This document shows, one piece after another, positions 25,542-36,739 of a DNA stretch of 64,000 bases; the stretch's first letter is position 1, and each line of letters opens with the position of its first letter. Where the stretch lies: positions 1,639,001-1,703,000 of the forward strand of contig NC_060214.1 in NCBI RefSeq assembly GCF_021130785.1. Direction: 5' to 3'. Origin of the DNA: Homalodisca vitripennis (Eukaryota; Arthropoda; Insecta; Hemiptera; Cicadellidae). The notes under the pieces are model-generated. The model was not told where the DNA came from and ran no database searches. It was given only the letters and a program-made list of their open reading frames with translations. The position numbers and the translations under genes are program-made.

Positions 25542-27387
25542 TTTCCTGGCTAGTAATTCGCTTCGAAGTGGAAAAACTAAACAAGTTACACTTTATAATA
25601 CGTTTTAGTTAGCGATTGAAAATGTTTATTTCGTGACTGTATAAATAACTTTTTGGAAACAAAAACTCAGGTGTTTTTATGTAACAACCTACAAATAATA
25701 ATAAGTTAAAATTTAAACCAAACGTAAATGTTAATTGTATAATATCAGCTGCATAAAAAATCTGATTAGATAGACGTACATCAATTTAATCTTTATTTAT
25801 ATTATCCAACAAGTATTATATTTTGAATTTGGTAAAGGTTCTTTCTATCTAAATGTACGTCAAAATAGTTATTTTAGGCAAGGTGCCTAGTATTAATACA
25901 GTAGTTTAACGAAGATGCATTAAAACTAATTCACATTCACCTTATATGTATATGTAAGATAACATCAGTGTCTATTCTAACAAAATGAATATCTTGCTTA
26001 AGAACCACAATATTATTTTCATGTAACATAAATAAGATTTAACATGTAATTAAAAATCGTCTAATGGTCATAACCAAACATGATCATAACCGTAACTGAA
26101 TCATAAATAATCCAGGCAATACTCATACACGTGCGAATAATACTCAACCAGGAAAATTTGTATTGTTAAAGGTTGAAGTTATACGTTATAGAAATGGTTA
26201 AAACCCGCAGTTATACGAGTATGTTCCCGCATGTATAATAGGAAGCAGACTTGTCATTACAATTTCAGATGTTAAAAGATGAAAGATGTTACTATTATTA
26301 CACGAGTGAAAGATTTCCGTGCGTTCATGTGTGTACACAGCTTTGAACCTTCTGGGCCAGTGAATTCTTTTCAAAGGGATTTAAACAGACTTGGAATAAT
26401 TAATTTACTGTTGTTGGAATAAATTCAAAGTACGGATTAGCAACACGTCATTTACATCATATCAATATTTACATCACTCAAATGTTATTATTATTTGTAT
26501 TGAAACTATACTATGACCATGGGTTTAAATTCAAATTTGAGAACAAACAATAATACAATTCGAGTGAATTTGTAAAAATCCTTAGTGCAAGCAAGCAAAC
26601 GCTAAGAATACAAAGCTTAAGCCAAATTTCACAGAGAACTGTTTAACGATTTGTTTGAAGCAACTTTTCTAAAATAGCAACAACGTATAGAATAAAGCAA
26701 TAAACATTTAAAATATTATTTTTACACTATAAAATTAATTTATAATAAAGATCGTACTGGATTTTATATTTCACATAAATAACAAAAGCTAGTTAATAAT
26801 AAAAAGAATGTTATTTTATAAAATAAAAATGTATATATAATTTTACCATTATATACTGATACAGGAGAATTCTAAGTTAACTATTGTTATAGACATAGAT
26901 ACAAGCCTGATTTTTGTTACTTTCCTATTTATTAATAATGTAAGGACATATTAAATACTAATTATATTATAAACATAATATTATTCGTGCAACGTTTTAA
27001 ACTACATACCACAGGCCTAAATGAATTAAACAACGGTTTATTTTCACAAACCAACCTTACATATGTCACAAACGACAGTAATACATTATTATAATAGTTA
27101 GAACAGATGTGTTTTTTTTTTTTACATTCACCAATATAAAACGATTAAGCTCATACAATAACCCTCTTGTAGGCTAATAATTCCGTGCTCAATTACAATT
27201 TCCTATCGTGTACTATGTATTATAAATATAAGTTGGATTTTTATTTTCCAGTAAGAATTAAATTTTTATTTATGTACTTTATATTTTTACAGCCTTGAAT
27301 TACCTTGATACTACTTATATGCCAGTTGAATAAGGGTCAAATAAATTGGTTGGAGAGTGCATGAATAAGCTATTGTGTTCCCCCTAC

Positions 27388-28202
27388 TCGACATCTGATA
27401 CAGAGTCTGGTCTCAGAATACAGTGTCGTGTTAGACACCGCATTTGATGTTATTTTGTCATCCTATGCACTTTGCCCTTTAGATAGGTTGTCACCCAGTC
27501 CTTAAGTATTATTCAGACTCCATACGACATCTGATACACCATCACGGAGTCTGGTCTCAGAATACAGTGTCATGTTAGACACCGCATTTGATGTTATTTG
27601 TCATCCTATGCACTTTGCCCTTTAGATAGGTTGTCACCCAGTCCTTAAGTATTATTCAGACTCCATACGACATCTGATACACCATCACGGAGTATTTCTT
27701 AGATACCGCAGTTGATGTTATTTGTCATCCTTCACACTTTTCCTTTTAGGTCGGTTGTCACCCAGTTCTTGAGTATTATTCATAATCCACATGACATCTG
27801 ATACACCATCACGCAGTCTGGTCTCAGAGTAAAGTACCGTGTTACATACCGCAGGTGATATTATTTGTCATCCTTTCAAACTTTTCCTTTTAGGTCGGTT
27901 GTCACCCAGTTCTTGAGTATTATTCATAATCCACATGACACCTGATACACCATCACGGAGTCAGGTCTCAGAGTGGAGTGTCGTGTTACATACCACAGTA
28001 GATGTTATTTGTCATCCTTCACACTTTTCCTTTTAGGTCGGTTGTCACCCAGTTCTTGAGTATTATTCATAATCCACATGACACCTGATACACCATCACG
28101 GAGTCAGGTCTCAGAGTGGAGTGTCGTGTTTACATACCACAGTAGATGTTATTTGTAATCCCTTACACTTTTCCTTTTAGATCGGTTGTCAACCAGTTCC
28201 TA
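27388..28202 (+). repeat. 143-bp tandem repeat, six units
   Basis: ACAYCTGATACACCATCACG recurs at about 27391 (shortened), 27527, 27670, 27794, 27938 and 28081. Units carry a GTCTGGTCTCAGA block, GATGTTATTTGTCATCC, a TTTAGRTMGGTTGTCACCC block and GAGTATTATTCA. Unit 1 lacks a few bases after GATACA, and unit 3 has lost about 20 bp between GGAGT and ATACCGCA. The first two units form one sequence subgroup (GCACTTTGCCCTTTAGATAGG) and the later ones another (CACTTTTCCTTTTAGGTCGG). Confidence 0.93.
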
Positions 28203-28955
28203 CTTTTATATCACATGAAATTATTTTTGTGGTTTTTTAATAAATAATATTTGTATTTGATTTCATAGAACTTATAGATCTCGTTTCATATGCAAACGAA
28301 CTTATGTACCCGTAGTAAAGTATCAGCACGCATACTTTAAATTTCCTTCTGATAGTGGTTACTTATGTATAGTAGTTAAAAAGCAATATGCAGTATAATT
28401 TTTCCAATATATTTTTGTTGAATGTAGATACTAAACTATAGTGTAAGTGAAGAGGAATATTAGTCTCTTTATCTAAAACAGGATTAGAAAAACTGCCGAG
28501 TTAGAGTCTGACTTTAAGACATATCTTCATAAAACGAGAACGATATGAGCCGCTAATCTATAGCAGGAGTGTACCGTGCTAGGTCTGTACATAAACACGA
28601 TGAATCCCGCGCTTACCCTAATGTCTGTCTGGCATTTATCGAACTGGTTCAAGCAGAATGTGGATGTCAGGAGTTTCTCATAGATTAATTCGCTACTTTC
28701 TAGTTTTACATGCACCTACTAACTGGTATTGTAACAAACACACACAGCACCTGATATAGATAACGATGATACATTCAGGACATTTTGTACTCATCTGTAA
28801 AGAAATCTGAACATTATTCATAATCCTAAAAATATGCAAACTACTTAATCCTACATGAAATCTGATTCTCTCCCTTTAAAATTCTTACAGCTTTATCACG
28901 GAACTTAATAGTGATTATTTTATCGGCTTATCGTTAGCACAGCATAACACTCGAC
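28203..28955. other. AT-rich non-coding segment
   Basis: No gene, array or RNA was recognised. Confidence 0.4.
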
Positions 28956-29570
28956 GGGATGGAAAAATTCATTTCTGTTTGTCCGTCTGCCTGTTTTATG
29001 TTCGATATCTCAAAAACAAACTGACCAATTGGCTTTAAATGTTGCATGAAGCTTCATTTCTAAATAGGCAACACTGTGTTCGATGATGGTGCATGTCACT
29101 ACATGGATTTGGCTGAGCATTAGTGAACATTGCTACATTGGTCTTATGGGTTATGATAGCAACAATAAAAACAGTAAATAATTTTGTAAACAATTTGTAT
29201 ACAATCATATAGGAGACATTTAAATGTTACATATAAACATGTGTAGCTTGTGTATACAGTAATATATTAAAAATAGAGTGGAAAATCAATGTTAAAGCCG
29301 GTGGCAAAATAGATTTCAGTGCACTCCTGCGTTGTTTGTATTCCCCCCCCCCCCCTAAATCCCGAACTTTTATTATTTCAAGACCGATATGAAACCTAAC
29401 TCAACGAATAACAAAATAAATGTATCGTGTAGTAAGGTACCTTTAGGATGAATTAATCTCTAGGTTTCATATTATTCATGACATGACATATCTACACAGA
29501 GAAGAATAAGTTCTATGATGGTTCATGGACTTTTTATGGACGCCATTAACGTAATCACTCAGTAGCAAAA
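28956..29570 (+). repeat. Dispersed repeat (GATGATGGTGCATGTCAC family), copy 2
   Basis: The landmarks are, in order, GTCCGTCTGCCTGTTTTATG (28981), GATATCTCAAAAACAAACTG (29005), GCATGAAGCTTCATTTCTAA (29044), GATGATGGTGCATGTCACTA (29082), TACATTGGTCTTATGGG, AGCAACAATAAAAACAGTAA, ATACAATCATATAGGAGA and AGTTCTATGATGGTTCATG (29509). The match with 6985-7600 continues on both sides of the common core. A run of 13 C (29343-29355) sits between the two halves. No coding sequence is seen. Confidence 0.6.
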
Positions 29571-29676
29571 ACATAACTAGCAAAATATTTCAACTACCAA
29601 TCAAACCATCAAAACTCTTTGAAGACACAGTAGCCTACGACTAAGCAAACACCACAGAAACAAATTTAATGAAGGC

Positions 29677-29856
29677 TAAAAGTCGTTTGACAGGTATTTG
29701 GTGCTCCCAATTATGTGTCAGTTTACGTACTTAAGCACATATGTGGCAGAAATTGTCAAAAACTAAATAATTTAAAAAATAAGGGCTCTATGGTTTAATG
29801 GTAGCATACTCGACTCGCAAGTGAGAGATCCGCATTTGAGTCCCTGTCGAACCAAT
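29677..29856 (+). mobile_element. tRNA-like-containing short element, copy at 29.7 kb
   Basis: This begins with the block AAAAGTCGTTTGACAGGTAT at 29677. That block recurs on the minus strand at 51430-51460 and in a solitary fragment at 33214. About 80 bp further on, the tRNA-like part (29783-29854) has an A-box-like TGGTTTAATGGTAGCA, an anticodon-arm-like segment ending GCAAGTGAGAGATCC, and a weakened B box (ATTTGAGTCCC). The acceptor stem does not pair well, so this is a decayed copy and not a working tRNA. The conserved block lies upstream of the tRNA-like part, which is unusual for a SINE. Confidence 0.65.
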
Positions 29857-31545
29857 TATATACATATTATTTTACTATAGAATAGCTTGTTATTCCAATC
29901 AAACAGTTTCCATACAAGTTTATCAAGAGTATTTTTATTAATGCACATAATTATTCACTGAGAGATTTATGAGATTTATTGTAAATTTTGCAAAAACCAG
30001 GTTAGTCACACAAAAATCCATTTATGTCAATCACACGAAACAGTCAACATAAAAATAAATAGTGAATTATTCAGTAAACGCCTTCTTGTGAAGACTTATA
30101 ACAACAACAAGATTACAACATGTAATCGTATTTTAGGTAACGTATAAAGATAGATAAATTGATGCGCTTATTAGGTTTGGTCCGTCTTTCCCTAGCTGAT
30201 GGAATCATCTCAATCAGCCGGTCGTGACAGGACTGATAACACAATCAGCAGCAGCACTCTGCTATCGCTTGTGATGTAGTATTTCCACGACTGATACCTG
30301 GGCGTGTAATAGCAACTAGAGTTTGTAAAACGTGGAGAGTCCGAATAAAATAAGTGTTTTGGTTGTATTTACTTTCTTCCCCATACAAATCTTTGATTTG
30401 AAAACAATGAAGTTTTTTATTTTAGTTGAAACGTTTAAATATGTTGCGTGAGTAAGAGTGACTACATGGAAAATTGTTTCCACCTATGTGCGGAATCATC
30501 CGATGCATCCCGTTTTATTCATTTATCCATGTTTTCAAATTTATTTGCCTTCTTTTGACCTCCTGTTTTAATAAAAATATAAAATATTCTTACCATTTTT
30601 CGTTAATTTTGACATATTTTTACAGCTTATTAGTAACCGAATTGCATAAATCAAATTTAAATTTCACATAGCTTTCATTTTTAATTTGAGATATTATTCA
30701 TTTATACACAATAGCAATACCAATAGGATTTTTGTAACGAAGCCTATCTATGTATCTCTCGAGGGGCTCAAGCTGGCGACTGTTCGCACGATATCTATAG
30801 AACGAACTCACCTGCAAGCCTGAGATTTGCATTAAGCTTCATTTCCATATGAGCAACGTCAAGTTTGACGATGATGTGTGTACATCAACATGATTTTGAG
30901 AAGCACCATTAAATCTGGAGAAAAAAATATTTTATAGATATCACACATTGTCATGTGTCTATTTCTGCAGGACTTCTCAATAGTGGAATGGGTTATTGCA
31001 GTCTTTAAATGATGCGTGCGACCTCAGGGATCCCGTTAAGTGACACCTGGCGTGGCGTATTCTTATTAGTTTCCCTAAGTCCTGAAACTTCTATAACTAA
31101 ATTCGCATATACATTGAAATAATCGAAACAAAACGAAATAAATGTCTAATTTCAAAATAAATATATTACTTCAATTTATAAATAAAATAGCATTCCAACA
31201 TAATCCCTAACTGAACAAAAGTCCAATTAATATTTTTTTAAGTATATTCTCAATGGGTCACAACATAAAAATTAGTACAGTATTTTATCTAAATTTTTAA
31301 TGTATTATTTAGATACTAGATTAAACTAAACTGTTTGATATGATACTTTGTAACAACATTATATCACTATTATGATATGCTTTAATATTTTAACAAAACA
31401 GCATGTTTTATAACACCATAAAAGTGAACCATGTGACAGGATTTTTTTGCTGTTAAAACAATACCGTATTTTACCGACTTTTACCTCGTTACCTTTCCAT
31501 AACAGAAAGGTCAGCAATGCGCTGTAAAACCTGAGAGAGCTGAGT
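29857..31545. other. AT-rich segment with a small fragment of the dispersed repeat
   Basis: This is largely featureless. Around 30815-30880, TTGCATTAAGCTTCATTTCC, GAGCAACGTC and GACGATGATGTGTG match the order seen at 29040-29095 and are taken as a short decayed fragment of that family. A somewhat GC-richer patch lies at 30185-30330 without any supporting frame. Confidence 0.4.
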
Positions 31546-31548
31546 GTG

Positions 31549-31843
31549 GTGTCACCAAAAAGAGGAAGAATTTATTTTTCTCAGTACTATACTATCAAAA
31601 TCACATAGTTAACATCTAGACATACTGAAAGTGAGGTCTCAAATGGCCAAATTCAGACCTAAAAATATGTACGAGATAACTCATCGATACATTTTATTCT
31701 TATACAAATCACACTTTTATTTAACAGTTATGAAGTTATTAATAGATGTTTACAGTTCTAATATCTATATCAACTAGTTAAAAAATAAAATACAACAACT
31801 TTTGTAAGAATACATTATATAGCCTTCTTTATAATGCCTTCTT

Positions 31844-31906
<63 letters not shown>

Positions 31907-32870
31907 GTTAATAATTGTAATGTATTTCTGTTGTGCTTCAACAAGTCACAATGGCAGTATTTCATTAAATACTTGAATTCACTTTACTGCAATTAAATCA
32001 CTCAGGTTGTAATATAATCTCGTTATAAAACTCCGGATAAGCAAAGTTCCCTTTCTCGGTTCAGAAAGGGGTGAAAGTTGACCAGACAGGGAAGTAACCC
32101 CAGTTAGTAAACTCTATTTGCTATTCCGCTTGTAACGTTCAATTTTGTTTTCAAAACTACATAACTTTGTTTTTTTTGCCTTGTTTACCAATTTACTTTG
32201 TTATCGACAGCCAAATAATTTAACTTTCGTCTCATCACACCAATAGAGAAATGATTTATTTTCTCAGCACTATACTATCAAGATCACATAGTTAACATTT
32301 AAACACACTAAAAATGGGGTGGACATCTTTAGACGGAACAAATATGTACTAGATAAACTCATAGATAATCTTTATTCGTACACAAATCGCAATGTTATTT
32401 AACATTTGTTAAGTTATTATTAGTTTTGGTACAGCTCTAATATCTTTCAATAAAACTTCTAACCAGTTGAAAAAGAAAAATACAAAAAAAGTTGTAAGAA
32501 TACGATATATAGTCTTCATTATAGAGCCTTTTTAGCATATATATGTTAATAATTCTAATGTGTTTATATTGTGCTTGAACAAATCACGACATTATTACAT
32601 TAAACACTTGATTTCTCTTCACTACAAATTAAGTCACTCAGGTTATAAAATAATCTCATTATAAACTGCGGATAATCAAAGTTCCGATATTGGTTCAGAA
32701 AGGGGTGAAGGTTGACCAGAGAGAAAAGTAATACTAGTTAGTAAACTCTATTTGCTATTCCGCTTGTAACGATCAATTTGTTTTCAAACTACATAACTTT
32801 GTTATTTCGCCTTGTTTACCAATTTACTTTCTTATCAGCAGCCAAATAATTTAACTTTCGTCTCATCTGT
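31549..32870 (+). repeat. Tandem duplication of about 640-690 bp, two copies
   Basis: Copy 1 is about 31549-32233 and copy 2 about 32234-32870. Paired landmarks are CTATACTATCAAAATCACAT (31587) against TATACTATCAAGATCACAT (32271), AGTTATTAATAGATGTT against AGTTATTATTAGTTTTG, GGTTCAGAAAGGGGTGAA (32059/32693), AACTCTATTTGCTATTCCGC (32110/32744), and CAGCCAAATAATTTAACTTT (32209/32840). Copy 1 carries an (AT)n tract of about 58 bp (31847-31905) where copy 2 has only GCATATATATG. That accounts for most of the length difference. Confidence 0.9.
31847..31905. repeat. (AT)n microsatellite inside duplication copy 1
   Basis: About 29 AT dinucleotides. The homologous position in copy 2 (near 32537) has four, so the tract expanded in copy 1 or contracted in copy 2 after the duplication. 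Confidence 0.95.
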
Positions 32871-33207
32871 TGCAATGGAATACATTAGTCATGAAAAACG
32901 TGAATGCTGAAAATGATTTGAGTACTTCAATATAATTTTATATAACACAGTTATCAATAATAATATATAATAGAGCTAGTTTATCCTGAACGTATTAGTT
33001 CTCTCTCTATTAACGAATAAGTATATAGATACATAGATAGAGATAATGGGAAGAAGGGTGGGAGGGAGTTGGGGATAATGATAATAATATTCTTTATTTC
33101 ATCAGTACTCATGTATTTTTCAATAAAATGTTAACCAAAAAATTACTTGCTCCACTGTTACTCAAACAAGGTTGTCTCACTTGCCGTTTAATCTCTTACT
33201 TGATTAA

Positions 33208-33245
33208 TGTAAATAAAAGTCGTTTGACTGGTATTTGAGAAAATG
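33208..33245 (+). repeat. Solitary fragment of the tRNA-like-containing element
   Basis: TAATGTAAATAAAAGTCGTT and TGACTGGTATTTG match the minus-strand sequence at 51423-51460 almost base for base. The tRNA-like half is absent. The 98-bp satellite begins about 40 bp downstream. Confidence 0.7.
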
Positions 33246-33284
33246 GGAAATAGAAATGTTACGAATTTTATAGAAAGCCCGCCT

Positions 33285-35935
33285 CAAAAGACTTACATTT
33301 AGATAGTCGAACTCAGCTGTGTGTTGACACACCAGTTACGTGACTACAGAGCTAAGATATGAGTTTAATGAATAGTCCCGCAAAAGAGACATTAAGATAG
33401 TCGAACTCAGCTGTGTGTTGACACACCAGTTACGTGACTACAGAGCTAAGATATGAGTTTAATGAATAGTCCCGCAAAAGAGAATTACATTAAGATAGTC
33501 GAACTCAGCTGTGTGTTGACACACAAGATACGTGACTGCAGAGCTAACATAAGAGCTTAATGAAGAGTTCCGCAAAGAGACTTACATTGAGATAGTCGAA
33601 CTCACCTGTGTGTTGGCGCACAAGATACGTGACTGCAGAGCTAACATAAGAGTTTAATGAAGAGTTCCGCAAAAAGAGACTTACATTGAGATAGTCGAAC
33701 TCAGCTGTGTGTTGACACACAAGATACGTGACTGCAGAGCTAACATAAGAGTTTAATGAAGAGTTCTGCAAAAGAGACTTACATTAAGATAGTCGAACTC
33801 AGCTGTGTGTTGACACACAAGATACGTGACTGCAGAGCTAACATAAGAGCTTAATGAAGAGTTCCGCAAAAGAGACTTACATTGAGATAGTCGAACTCAG
33901 CTGTGTGTTGGCACACAAGATACGTGACTGCAGAGCTAACATAAGAGTTTAATGAAGAGTTCCGCAAAAGAGACTTACATTAAGATAGTCGAACTCAGCT
34001 GTGTGTTGACACACAAGATACGTGACTGCAGAGCTAACATAAGAGTTTAATGAAGAGTTCCGCAAAAGAGACTTACATTAAGATAGTCGAACTCAGCTGT
34101 GTGTTGACACACAAGATACGTGACTGCAGAGCTAACATAAGAGCTTAATGAAGAGTTCCGCAAAAGAGACTTACATTGAGATAGTCGAACTCAGCTGTGT
34201 GTTGGCGCACAAGATACGTGACTGCAGAGCTAACATAAGAGCTTAATGAAGAGTTCCGCAAAAGAGACTTACATTGAGATAGTCGAACTCACCTGTGTGT
34301 TGGCACACAAGATAGGTGACTGCAGAGTTAACATAAGAGTTTAATGAAGAGTTCCGCAAAAGAGACTTACATTAAGATAGTCGAACTCAGCTGTGTGTTG
34401 ACACACAAGATACGTGACTGCAGAGCTAACATAAGAGCTTAATGAAGAGTTCCGCAAAAGAGACTTACATTGAGATAGTCGAACTCAGCTGTGTGTTGGC
34501 GCACAAGATACGTGACTGCAGAGCTAACATAAGAGCTTAATGAAGAGTTCCGCAAAAGAGACTTACATTTGAGATAGTCGAACTCACCTGTGTGTTGGCA
34601 CACAAGATACGTGACTGCAGAGTTAACATAAGAGTTTAATGAAGAGTTCCGCAAAAGAGACTTACATTTAGATAGTCGAACTCAGCTGTGTGTTGACACA
34701 CCAGTTACGTGACTACAGAGCTAAGATATGAGTTTAATGAATAGTCCCGCAAAAGAGACTTACATTGAGATAGACGAACTCACCTGTGTTTTGGCACCCA
34801 AGATACGTGACTGCAGAGTTAACATAAGAGTTTAATGAAGAGTTTCCGCAAAAGAGACTTACATTAAGATAGTCGAACTCAGCTGTGTGTTGACACACAA
34901 GATACGTGACTGCAGAGCTAACATAAGAGTTTAATGAAGAGTTCCGCAAAAAGAGACTTACATTAAGATAGTCGAACTCAGCTGTGTGTTGACACACAAG
35001 ATACGTGACTGCAGAGCTAACATATGAGTTTAATGAAGAGTTTCCGCAAAAGAGACTTACATTAAGATAGTCGAACTCAGCTGTGTGTTGACACACAAGA
35101 TACGTGACTGCAGAGCTAACATATGAGTTTAATGAAGAGTTCCGCAAAAAGAGACTTACATTAAGATAGTCGAACTCAGCTGTGTGTTGACACACAAGAT
35201 ACGTGACTGCAGAGCTAACATAAGAGCTTAATGAAGAGTTCCGCAAAAGAGACTTAAATTGAGATAGTCGAACTCAGCTGTGTGTTGGCGCACAAGATAC
35301 GTGACTGCAGAGCTAACATAAGAGCTTAATGAAGAGTTCCGCAAAAGAGACTTACATTGAGATAGTCGAACTCACCTGTGTGTTGGCACACAAGATACGT
35401 GACTGCAGAGTTAACATAAGAGTTTAATGGAGAGTCCCGCACAAGAGACTTACATTGAGATAATAGAACTCAGCTGTGTGTTGATACACAAGTTACGTGA
35501 CTACAGAGCCTACATACGAGCTTAATGGAGAGTTCAGCACAAGAGACCTTACATTGAGATAGTCGAACTCAGCTGTGTGTTGACACACAAACTACGTGAC
35601 TACAGAGCCAACATACAAGTTTAATGGACAGTGCCGCGAAAGAGACTTACATTGAGAGACTCAAACTCAACTTTGTGCCGATACTAAAGTTACGTGACTA
35701 CAGAGCCAACATACGAGGTTTATGAAGAGAACCGCACACAAGAGACACATCGAGTTAGGTCGAACTCAGCTGTGTGTTGACACACAAATTACGTGACTAC
35801 AGAGCCAACATACGAGTTTAATGGATAGTCCCCCGCACAAGAGACTTACATTGAGGTAGTCAAACTCAACTTTGTGCCGATACTGAAGTTAAGTGACTAC
35901 AGAGCCAACATACGAGTTTAATGATAACCCTACTA
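33285..35935 (+). repeat. 98-bp satellite, about 27 units
   Basis: The landmark GATAGTCGAACTCA recurs at 33302, 33396, 33494, 33591, 33690, 33788, 33886 and onwards, spacing 94-99 bp with 98 most common. Units contain CAGCTGTGTGTTGACACACA, GATACGTGACTGCAGAGCTA, a TTTAATGAAGAGTTCCGC block and AAAAGAGACTTACATT. Units 1-2 and one at 34672 form a distinct type (CCAGTTACGTGACTACAGAG and AATAGTCCC). From about 35450 the units become diverged, with a GCCAACATACGAG block. Minus-strand frames, the longest 170 codons (34734-35246), arise where unit length happens to be 99 and are not genes. Confidence 0.97.
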
Positions 35936-35939
35936 CAAG

Positions 35940-36260
35940 TGACTTATGAGAGGAGATGATGTAATAATACCCCGAACCAGACCACATAAAATACACTGGT
36001 CCACCCTATATCTCTCATATTACCTACCTACATAATACACTGTGATATGTGGCGAACTATATAAACAATGACAGGAGATGATGTAATAATAACCTGAACC
36101 TGATCACAAACCGATATCTCTCATATGTTTAACACGTTTGATACGAGTCACAACATTTGTTTGATAGCGAGGAATACAGTGTGATATGTGGTTAACCATA
36201 TAACGATGATAGGAGATGATGTAAAAAATACCCCGAACCTGACCACATAGTTACACTGTC
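35940..36260 (+). repeat. Irregular 120-140-bp repeat, three units
   Basis: AGGAGATGATGTAA recurs at about 35952, 36073 and 36211. Each is followed by a CCCGAACCWGACCACA-like block, and two are preceded by a TGTGATATGTGG block. It directly follows the 98-bp satellite. Confidence 0.75.
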
Positions 36261-36504
36261 ACGGTCTGATGGCTCTACATAATACACAGCTGACGTCTGC
36301 TGTCCATATGTAGCTTGGTCAGCTGAACACCCAGTATTCTGTCCACAAAACCGATATTTATATTTATTTATATTAGTGTATAACCGACTATTTCACTGTT
36401 ATCTTATTTGCAATGAAACATTTAAGTATAATTTACTCAAATTTGGTCTATACTTCTTTTATATTTTTGAATCCGTTCTTGAGAACTATATTCTAAGTAT
36501 CTGG

Positions 36505-36735
36505 AAGCTTCCGTAGTTCAGAATCTGGGTGGCCTCTGGGTATTTCAGTCTGTAGAGGTTCCTAGAATAGGCTATAATCTGGGAGTTTTAGGCCTCTGGG
36601 TATTTCAGTTTGTAGAGGTTCCTAGAATAGGGTATAATCTGGGAGTTTTAGGCCTCTGAGCAATTTCAGTCTGTAGAGGTTCCTATTATAGGCTAGAATG
36701 TGGAAGCTCTAGGCCTCTGAGAGATTCCGGCCTTT
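36505..36735 (+). repeat. 60-bp tandem repeat, about 3.5 units
   Basis: GGCCTCTG recurs at 36531, 36591, 36651 and 36712. The unit contains a GTATTTCAGTYTGTAGAGGT block, TCCTAGAATAGGCTATAATC and TGGGAGTTTTA. Confidence 0.9.
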
Positions 36736-36739
36736 TGAG

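Larger units (their letters stand above)
20754..27385. other. Long AT-rich stretch without supported genes
   Basis: These 6.6 kb hold no recognisable gene. Minor contents are a two-copy repeat of about 82 bp near 23103-23230 (AACTGKTCRTTAAC, then a GGTTTCACTTGG-like block), a (GT)n run near 25510, and a small hydrophobic open frame on the minus strand at 22798-22947 (listed separately). Confidence 0.4.

Noticed and set aside
34734..35246. A 170-codon minus-strand frame with repeated SSLNSYVSSAVTYLV
   Set aside because: It is the 98-bp satellite read where units are 99 bp long. It breaks as soon as unit length returns to 98.
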